From: a virus
Strand: one strand, 5' to 3'
IMG/VR virus record: IMGVR_UViG_3300009068_000169
Location: 1-25,662 of that record
DNA: 25,662 bases
Part shown: one piece after another, positions 18,680-23,902 of the stretch
How positions within the stretch are numbered: the first letter of the stretch is position 1
Layout: each line of letters begins with the position of its first letter
The notes under the pieces: generated by a model
Database searches by the model: none
What the model was told of the DNA's origin: nothing
The model's input: only the letters and a program-made list of their open reading frames with translations
Program-made: the position numbers and the translations under genes

Positions 18680-19006
18680 ATGGCTAACACGTTCAAAAAT
18701 CAATTTGCTTCTGCTATCGGTGTAACTCCAGTAGCAGTTTACACCAATCCTGCTTTAACACAAGCAACTGTTATAGGGATGAGTATAGCAAATTTATTGG
18801 CAGTTCCTATTTCCGTAAGTGTGTATGTAACTTCTGCCGCCACGAATTACTATATGATTAAAAATGCTACGATTGCTCCTGGTGGTGCGTTGGTGCCAAT
18901 TGGTGGTGATCAAAAATTAGTTCTTGAGGCAAATGATGTGCTCTATGTGGTTTCTGATACTGCGGTATCTGCTGATGCAATCACTTCTGTCTTGGAGATT
19001 ACCTAA
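18680..19006 (+). CDS. Small beta-sandwich-like virion protein, paralogue 1
   Basis: A 108-residue protein, predicted all-beta. The layout is an N-terminal strand, TQATVIGMSIAN, VSVYVTSAATNYYMIKNATI, APGGALVPIGGDQKLVLEAN (DVLYVVSD) and a final strand ending SVLEIT. The same layout occurs in the 115-residue protein at 19701 and the 127-residue protein at 23519, so the window has three paralogues. Proteins of this shape are frequent in fibre regions of aquatic phages, but I know of no established function; a fibre-associated or decoration role is inference. It has a strong ribosome site (AGGGG) and a late promoter directly upstream, and its TAA overlaps the ATG of the next gene. Confidence 0.75.
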   Translation: MANTFKNQFASAIGVTPVAVYTNPALTQATVIGMSIANLLAVPISVSVYVTSAATNYYMIKNATIAPGGALVPIGGDQKLVLEANDVLYVVSDTAVSADAITSVLEIT

Positions 19007-19680
19007 TGTCATATATTGGCAATAGACCAGAAATAACATCATTCACAGTTGATTATCAATTATTTAGTGGTACCAGTTCTTGCACATCGTTTGTATTAGC
19101 AAGGACTGCGGAATCATCTAGAGCAATTGAGGTTGTTCTTAATAAACAACAACTAACTCCAGATAGAGATTACACAGTAACTTCTGCAAATTCGTCAGTA
19201 AATTTTTCAGTTGCACCAAACACTGCCACTAATAACATTGTTGTTACGTATCGTGCTCCAAACAGTTACACCTTCAATTCTGTTTTTGAAGATCAATTAA
19301 CTGCATTGAGTGTTGGTGAAAGTGCCATACAAACGGATGCAATTACATCAAGTAAAGTTTTAAACAGAGCAATTATTGGCACTAAATTAGGATTAGGTTC
19401 TGTCTCAGGTAACAATATAGCACCAACATCAATTGGTGGTAATAATATTGTCGTAAATTCAATCAGTGGTAATACTCTTCACACAGGTGCAATTTCTGGC
19501 AATAATCTAACTGTCACCTCTATTGGTGGTAATAATATTGTTGTAGGTTCATTAAGTGGTAATACTCTTCAAACTAATTCTATAAGTGGTAATAACTTAG
19601 GGTTGAGTGCTGTTAGTGCAAACAATCTGTCGAATGATGCTGCAAATTTTGATGATGCGTTTTTACTTGGTGGAATGTAA
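19006..19680 (+). CDS. YIGN-type fibre protein with decapeptide-repeat shaft
   Basis: A 224-residue protein. Residues 1-95 form the widespread phage fibre N-terminal domain: MSYIGNRPEI, a beta-rich part with SFVLARTAESSRAIEVVLN, DRDYTVTSANSSVNFSVAPN and NNIVVTYRAP. Residues about 100-130 (ALSVGESAIQTDAITSSKVL) lead into eight decapeptide repeats of the form S-x-S/G-G-N-N/T-x-x-x-x at 132-211, likely a beta-helix or beta-roll shaft. The end (FDDAFLLGGM) is short, with no large receptor-binding head. It starts by TAATG overlap with the preceding gene. The head should attach it to the virion or to a partner fibre, and the missing tip suggests that a following protein supplies the adhesin; that is inference. 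Confidence 0.8.
   Translation: MSYIGNRPEITSFTVDYQLFSGTSSCTSFVLARTAESSRAIEVVLNKQQLTPDRDYTVTSANSSVNFSVAPNTATNNIVVTYRAPNSYTFNSVFEDQLTALSVGESAIQTDAITSSKVLNRAIIGTKLGLGSVSGNNIAPTSIGGNNIVVNSISGNTLHTGAISGNNLTVTSIGGNNIVVGSLSGNTLQTNSISGNNLGLSAVSANNLSNDAANFDDAFLLGGM
19399..19638 (+). repeat. 30-bp repeats with a 90-bp higher-order period
   Basis: Eight 30-base units encode decapeptides such as SVSGNNIAPT, SIGGNNIVVN, SISGNTLHTG, AISGNNLTVT, SIGGNNIVVG and SLSGNTLQTN. Every third unit is most alike: the SIGGNNIVV units (19429 and 19519) and the SGNTL units (19459 and 19549) are each exactly 90 bases apart, showing an ancestral 90-base duplication. Confidence 0.9.
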
Positions 19681-19700
19681 AAAATTAAGGGAAATAAAAA

Positions 19701-20048
19701 ATGGCAAGAGCATATAAAATTTTAGGTCAATCGATTCCAAATTCCGCAACGATAACGGATTTTGTTACATTGTACACCGTACCATCATCAACACAGGCAG
19801 TAGTTTCATCTTTAGTGATTTCTAGTTTGGCCACTTCTGCGGGAACTTCTGCTGCTGTGTATGTTGCAGTTCAAGATGCTGCCGCTTCGGTAACAAACAA
19901 ACACTACCTATGTTATGGAGTTAATGTACCTTCAGCAGATACAGTGACGATGACTTTAGGTATTACACTTGCATCAGGTTCTGTCGTTAAGATCGCAGCA
20001 AATACAGTATCTTCATCATTCACATTGTTTGGCACTGAAATAACATAA
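19701..20048 (+). CDS. Small beta-sandwich-like virion protein, paralogue 2
   Basis: A 115-residue all-beta protein of the same layout as those at 18680 and 23519: FVTLYTVPSSTQAVVSSLVI, then AAVYVAVQDA, NKHYLCYGVNVPSADTVTMT, LGITLASGSVVKIAA and a final FTLFGTEIT strand. A ribosome site (AAGGGA) precedes the start by 9 bases. It lies between the YIGN fibre protein and the first glycine-rich protein, the same relative place that paralogue 3 takes in the second cassette. Function is unknown. Its constant place beside the adhesin-like genes suggests a structural partner. Confidence 0.75.
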   Translation: MARAYKILGQSIPNSATITDFVTLYTVPSSTQAVVSSLVISSLATSAGTSAAVYVAVQDAAASVTNKHYLCYGVNVPSADTVTMTLGITLASGSVVKIAANTVSSSFTLFGTEIT

Positions 20049-20054
20049 TATAAA

Positions 20055-22781
20055 ATGACAATACGAAGAGTTAGTACGACTGGCAATAGAATTAAATTAT
20101 TAAGTGGCTTCCATAAAGTTGGTAGTTATTTAACTCGTCGGAAATCCATACTTGGCGTAGTCAGAGGCGAACAAGAAAGATTCGTCCTCGAATATCTCGT
20201 TGTTGGGGGCGGTGGTGGTGGTGGTTCTGGCGGTGGCGGTGGCGGTGGTGGAGGCGGTGTTTGGATTGGATCACTTGATGGTATAACTACAGGTGGAAAT
20301 GTATCAATTGGATTAACTGGTGCTAGTGTATTCTCGATGGGCATCGGTGCAGTAACAGGTAACAATCAAGATGCCCGCGGCAATGATGGTAATGCTACCA
20401 CATTTGCAATGTCTGGTCCTACGGGATTCTCTCTTACTGCATTAGGTGGTGGAGGTGGAGGATTCGAATGGGATCCACCAAACGCAACTATGGCAAATCG
20501 TGCTCCAGAATCTGTTGCTGGTGGAGGTGGAGGAGGCCTTCGTGATGAGTCTACACGATCCAGATCAAATCAAGGTGGACAAGGTGGCATGGCTAAAGTC
20601 ACTGGTAACGATGGTAATCCAAATCGCACAAATACTGAATCAAATGGACGAGGTGGTAATGACGGGTCCGAATCAACATGTATATCAGGTTCAATTTCGG
20701 GTGATGTATTGACGTTAGATGGACCAAGAAGTAATTTTCCAGACGGTAATTTTCAAGTCGGAATGACATTACAGGGTGGACCATATTCAAATCCAACAGG
20801 TTGGCTTCAAGGAACAGTAATAACTGCCGCATTAGTTACACCTTCATTTTCGCCTGGCGTTGGTGGCGCTGGCACATATCGCATATCACCTGCACCACAA
20901 ACAGTAACTCCTAGAGAAATAAAAGGTAAAATGAATCCACGTGGTTATGGTGGAGGTGGCGGCGGTGGTTCCGGTTATACTCCTGGACCACAGGGTGACG
21001 GTGGAGAAGGTGGTGGTGGTTATACTTCATCTATACTTGGATTTAATAGAGAGTATGCTGCTGGCGGTGGCGGTGGTTCGAGTTCACCAACCAATGGTCC
21101 TAAAGGCAATCCGAGTAATGGTGCCGGTTATGGGGTTGTAAAAGATGGCGGCGATGAAATATATCAAGCAGGACAAAGTCCTGGAGACAATACAGTATAT
21201 GATGGCAATGGCAATCTTTCTGGCCCAGGTCAAGGACCAACTGGACCTAAAGGTGCATTTCCACTTCCACCATTTGGTGGAAAAGCAGGTTATGGCCCTC
21301 GTGAATCTGGTCCTTATCCCACTGGTGGTTATCGATATCCTGGAGTTGGATCGCAAAAAAATGCTTTAAATAATCGTGGCGGTGGCGGCGGTGGTGCTTG
21401 GAATGGTTCATCAAGACGTGATTGGGGACAACTCGGACCAAATGGTGAAGGTGGTCCTTTTATTTTGAACAGTGGAGCAGAACCAACAATGTTGTGGAAT
21501 TCAGATGCAAATCCTCCACCACATGCATATGCTCCACTTTGGCCAACAGACACAGGCACAAGAAATTGGCCTGGTCGTGCTAATTACAGACAAGGTGGTC
21601 GTGGTGGTTCTGGAATTGTCATAATTAGATATCCTAGTGTGTTTGGTAATACAACAACTACAGGAACTCCAATTAAAACAAAAATTGATGCTGGTTGGCT
21701 TGTGCATCAATTCGTAGATTCTGGTAGTATGACTTTAGATTTTTCAACAGCATCTCGTAGAGCATTAACATTGACTGCTGGACCTGCATATGGAGATCCT
21801 CCTGCTGCTACTGTTTTGTCTTATCTTTATATTGGAGGTGGCGGTGCTGGTGGACAAGGTGCTGGTGATGCTTACTTTGCAGGTGGCGGTGGCGGTGGCG
21901 GTGGTGCTTTTAAAACAGGCACACTCAGTCTTGTCAATGGTGCAGGTTCATACACTGTAGTTATTGGTGCAGGTGGTGCGTCTGGAACAAAAGGTTCAAA
22001 TACTGGGGTATTCAATACAACTACTGGAAGTTTATTCGGTGGCAGTAGTTGGGCAGGAGGTGGTGGTTATGGTGCAGGTCAAGCAATTTCTCCAGGAATA
22101 AATGTCGTAGGTGGTGTTGGTGGTGATGGATCAAGTGGCGGTGGAGGTATGGGTGCTTGGCCTTCTGGTTATACGAATGCAGGTGGTGCAGGTGGTGGAT
22201 CACCCGGAACTGCTGGTGGTTATTCTGGCGGTGGTCCAGGGTTTACAAATCCTGGAGGACAAGTATACTTTTCTGGTGGTGGAGGTGGCGGAGGTGCAGG
22301 ATATATAGGCACCAATGGTGCTCAAATATGGGATGGTGGTGCAGGTGGACAAGGAGTCGCATCTTCAATATCTGGTAGTGCAGTCACTTATGCTGGCGGT
22401 GGCGGTGGCGGTGGAATGACAGTACACTTTGGCACCGCACCAACTAGAGTATCTGGTGGTGAAGCAGGTATCGGAGGCACATTTGGAGGCCCATCAGGAT
22501 CACCTGGCGGTGCAGCAAATGGTGGTGGCAATGGTGTTGGTTTTGGAGGTCAATCTGGTACAGCAGGCACTGGTGGCGGTGGCGGTGGCGGTGCTTCTGC
22601 ATTTAGTGGTGCTGGTGGTGGCAATGGAGGTTCTGGAGTTGTTATATACAGTTACCCAAATGAATATGCTAATGTGGAAAATCTTGTTGGTGGAACATAT
22701 TCAGAGGTTAACGGCCAGAGAATACTAAGATTTACAGGTTCTGGATCATTTGCTCTAGGACAACCATTTGACGGTGGTTAA
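20055..22781 (+). CDS. Glycine-rich adhesin-like fibre protein, two Gly-rich units
   Basis: A 908-residue protein. After a basic N-terminal segment (residues 1-45) come two units of the phage glycine-rich domain, each opening with a hydrophobic strand plus poly-Gly and closing with GGSG-hydrophobic-YP. Unit 1 runs from YLVVGGGG (47) to GGSGIVIIRYP (517-527), unit 2 from YLYIGGGG (590) to GGSGVVIYSYP (858-868). Between them lies a beta-strand linker (GWLVHQFVDSGSMTLDF), and the C-terminus (NGQRILRFTGSGSFAL) repeats that linker type as if a third unit began. Residues about 212-291 hold a diverged ISGTTMTV-like module. Poly-Gly runs of this sort form polyglycine-II bundles in the T-even adhesin gp38 of Salmonella phage S16; a receptor-binding role here is inference by analogy. 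Confidence 0.8.
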   Translation: MTIRRVSTTGNRIKLLSGFHKVGSYLTRRKSILGVVRGEQERFVLEYLVVGGGGGGGSGGGGGGGGGGVWIGSLDGITTGGNVSIGLTGASVFSMGIGAVTGNNQDARGNDGNATTFAMSGPTGFSLTALGGGGGGFEWDPPNATMANRAPESVAGGGGGGLRDESTRSRSNQGGQGGMAKVTGNDGNPNRTNTESNGRGGNDGSESTCISGSISGDVLTLDGPRSNFPDGNFQVGMTLQGGPYSNPTGWLQGTVITAALVTPSFSPGVGGAGTYRISPAPQTVTPREIKGKMNPRGYGGGGGGGSGYTPGPQGDGGEGGGGYTSSILGFNREYAAGGGGGSSSPTNGPKGNPSNGAGYGVVKDGGDEIYQAGQSPGDNTVYDGNGNLSGPGQGPTGPKGAFPLPPFGGKAGYGPRESGPYPTGGYRYPGVGSQKNALNNRGGGGGGAWNGSSRRDWGQLGPNGEGGPFILNSGAEPTMLWNSDANPPPHAYAPLWPTDTGTRNWPGRANYRQGGRGGSGIVIIRYPSVFGNTTTTGTPIKTKIDAGWLVHQFVDSGSMTLDFSTASRRALTLTAGPAYGDPPAATVLSYLYIGGGGAGGQGAGDAYFAGGGGGGGGAFKTGTLSLVNGAGSYTVVIGAGGASGTKGSNTGVFNTTTGSLFGGSSWAGGGGYGAGQAISPGINVVGGVGGDGSSGGGGMGAWPSGYTNAGGAGGGSPGTAGGYSGGGPGFTNPGGQVYFSGGGGGGGAGYIGTNGAQIWDGGAGGQGVASSISGSAVTYAGGGGGGGMTVHFGTAPTRVSGGEAGIGGTFGGPSGSPGGAANGGGNGVGFGGQSGTAGTGGGGGGGASAFSGAGGGNGGSGVVIYSYPNEYANVENLVGGTYSEVNGQRILRFTGSGSFALGQPFDGG
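20205..20258 (+). repeat. GGN trinucleotide tract coding poly-Gly
   Basis: Eighteen codons (residues 51-68) of which all but one (a Ser) are Gly, written as GGT/GGC/GGA. Slippage by multiples of three would change Gly number without shifting frame. Confidence 0.9.
20688..20928 (+). repeat. Diverged ISGTTMTV-like module in the glycine-rich protein
   Basis: GSISGDVLTLDGP, FQVGMTLQGGP, GTVITAALV, GVGGAGTYRISPAPQTVTP. It retains the order of the module (ISG-x-x-L-T, VGMTL-x-G, GT-x-IT-A, G-x-GTY-x-I-S-P) but shares little DNA identity with the others. Confidence 0.68.
21884..22593 (+). repeat. Three identical in-frame 20-nt GGY repeats
   Basis: The same 20-base string (TGGCGGTGGCGGTGGCGGTG) occurs at 21884-21903, 22394-22413 and 22574-22593. 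The spacings (510 and 180 bases) are multiples of three and all copies are in the same reading frame, so recombination between them would remove 170 or 60 residues without a frameshift. Confidence 0.88.
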
Positions 22782-22790
22782 AAAAACGAA

Positions 22791-22798
22791 CATAAATA
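22791..22798 (+). promoter_or_regulatory. Probable late promoter box CATAAATA
   Basis: CATAAATA fits the NATAAATA form of the T4-type late box and lies in a 49-base gap after the glycine-rich gene. Transcription would start near 22804, giving a leader of about 27 bases that includes a strong ribosome site before the ATG at 22831. It shares ATAAATATT with the box at 18649. Confidence 0.5.
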
Positions 22799-22818
22799 TT
22801 GAGTAATAACTTTTTTAT

Positions 22819-22823
22819 AGGAG
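22819..22823 (+). promoter_or_regulatory. Strong Shine-Dalgarno AGGAG
   Basis: AGGAG lies 7 bases before the ATG at 22831. It is the best ribosome binding site in the window, where most genes have weak or no such site, and it fixes this start codon. Confidence 0.75.
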
Positions 22824-22830
22824 TGATTGA

Positions 22831-23259
22831 ATGAACAACACAGAAATTGAATATGCACATTTTCTAATTGGTAACAACAACAAATTAGTTTGTGGTATTG
22901 ACACAGCAATTAAAGCATTACGCCCAACAGGACGATATGATATGTCTGCATCAGGTGGACATTTTGAGTTTACACGTTGGGAAGATGAAGCAAATACAGT
23001 AGCACCAACAAGAGCAGAAATTATGGCCGAGTTGGAGTATCAAAATAAGTTTATTGAACATCATCAATATTTTTTAGACCGTGCATCAAACTATCCTGAT
23101 ATTACGGTCTTAATTAATTTGTTATGGGAAGCAATGGATCAAAGTAAGATTCCAGGTAAAGGAACAGAATTCTACGATACAGTCAAAGAAATCAATGATA
23201 AGTATCCTAAACCCGAAGGTAATGCACCAGTAAGACCAAGTTACGAACAGGAAGAATAA
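22831..23259 (+). CDS. Fibre-locus accessory protein, 142 residues
   Basis: An acidic soluble protein of unknown function. The first half has a pattern I recall from small proteins beside tail-fibre genes in many phages: AIKALRPTGRYDMSASGGHF, then FTRWEDEAN, followed by APTRAEIMAELEYQ. The second half has YPDITVLINLLWEAMDQSK, PGKGTEFYDTVKEINDKYPK, resembling the 'YP..xQLDxLW...VKxxYPKP' ends of those proteins. There is no membrane segment. It stands between the two fibre cassettes with its own likely promoter and the strongest ribosome site here, and the next gene begins directly after its TAA. A fibre chaperone or assembly factor is a reasonable inference from such contexts; a structural role is not excluded. 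Confidence 0.7.
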   Translation: MNNTEIEYAHFLIGNNNKLVCGIDTAIKALRPTGRYDMSASGGHFEFTRWEDEANTVAPTRAEIMAELEYQNKFIEHHQYFLDRASNYPDITVLINLLWEAMDQSKIPGKGTEFYDTVKEINDKYPKPEGNAPVRPSYEQEE

Positions 23260-23505
23260 ATGGCATACATTGGCAACCCAGTATATTCAACACCACATAA
23301 AGTCGATGTGTTTAACGGCACTGGATCACAGGCAATATTTCAATTGTCTCGTGCTCCGTATGGCGTTGCTGCAATTGCTGTATATGTTGATGGTCTCTAT
23401 AAAACACCTACCATCACTTGGACAGTTAGTGGTGATGTATTAACTTTTATCAATGCTCCTGCTCTTGGAAATTATAATGTTGTTGTGCATCATTTAGGAT
23501 ATTAA
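23260..23505 (+). CDS. Minimal YIGN-type fibre N-terminal domain protein
   Basis: An 81-residue protein made only of the fibre N-terminal domain: MAYIGNPVYSTPHKVDVFNG, TGSQAIFQLSRAPYGVAAIA, VYVDGLYK, then WTVSGDVLTFINAPALGNYN and VVVHHLGY. The domain matches residues 1-95 of the 224-residue protein at 19006 in order and spacing, but the repeat shaft is missing and the gene ends cleanly with TAA. It begins right after the 142-residue gene (no gap). It is either a free-standing adaptor that works with a separately encoded partner or a truncated former fibre; an intact ribosome site for the following gene and no remnant downstream favour the former. Confidence 0.78.
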   Translation: MAYIGNPVYSTPHKVDVFNGTGSQAIFQLSRAPYGVAAIAVYVDGLYKTPTITWTVSGDVLTFINAPALGNYNVVVHHLGY

Positions 23506-23518
23506 CTAAGGAAAATAA

Positions 23519-23902
23519 ATGGCAGCACCCAACATAGTCGGAGTAACTACGATTCGTGGCAAATCAAATGTCGCTAACCTTACTACGACCTCAACATCTA
23601 TTGTTGTTAATGATGTCAACTCAGGTAAAGTGTTTAAAATTAATACCATCATGATTTCAAATGTTGATGGTACAAATGCTGGTAATGTCTCAGTTGAATT
23701 GTTTAAATTTGGCGCACAGAATGTGTCCACAGGTTCAGGTAATGCAACATATGGTATTGCCAATTCTGTGACTGTACCTGCCAAATCATCTTTAGATGTT
23801 ATGTCTAAATCACTTTACCTTGAAGAAGGTGATCATCTCAAAGCAAAAGCGGATGCAAATAATCGTCTGCACCTTATTACATCGTTTGAAGAGATAAGTT
23901 AA
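23519..23902 (+). CDS. Small beta-sandwich-like virion protein, paralogue 3
   Basis: A 127-residue all-beta protein with the layout of those at 18680 and 19701: VFKINTIMISNVDGTNAGNV, SVELFKFG, YGIANSVTVPAKSSLDVMSK, SLYLEEGDHLKAKADANN and a final LHLITSFEEIS. It is slightly longer and has a more charged end (LEEGDHLKAKAD). A ribosome site (AAGGA) precedes the start. The stop overlaps the ATG of the following glycine-rich gene (TAATG), so the two are translationally coupled, which supports them as partners. Function is unknown. Confidence 0.75.
   Translation: MAAPNIVGVTTIRGKSNVANLTTTSTSIVVNDVNSGKVFKINTIMISNVDGTNAGNVSVELFKFGAQNVSTGSGNATYGIANSVTVPAKSSLDVMSKSLYLEEGDHLKAKADANNRLHLITSFEEIS

Noticed and set aside
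18658-18680. Small hairpin TTAAAA/TTTTAA around the AGGGG ribosome site
   Set aside because: The stem is six A-T pairs with a long loop, too weak to suggest regulation on sequence alone.
19399-19638. CRISPR array (regular 30-base repeats)
   Set aside because: The units are contiguous without spacers, are diverged, and keep a clean reading frame within the fibre gene.
20446-22728. Several plus- and minus-strand open frames inside the glycine-rich gene
   Set aside because: GGN repeats lack stops when read in other frames and give low-complexity Val/Met-, Trp/Arg- or His-rich strings. They are shadows of the Gly frame.
22781-22830. Rho-independent terminator after the glycine-rich gene (A-run and T-run)
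   Set aside because: The A6 and T6 runs could pair but there is no G+C-rich stem, and the T-run runs straight into the ribosome site.
23260-23505. The 81-residue YIGN gene as a frameshifted pseudogene of a longer fibre
   Set aside because: It ends with a clean stop followed within 13 bases by the ribosome site and start of the next gene. No shaft remnant remains between them.
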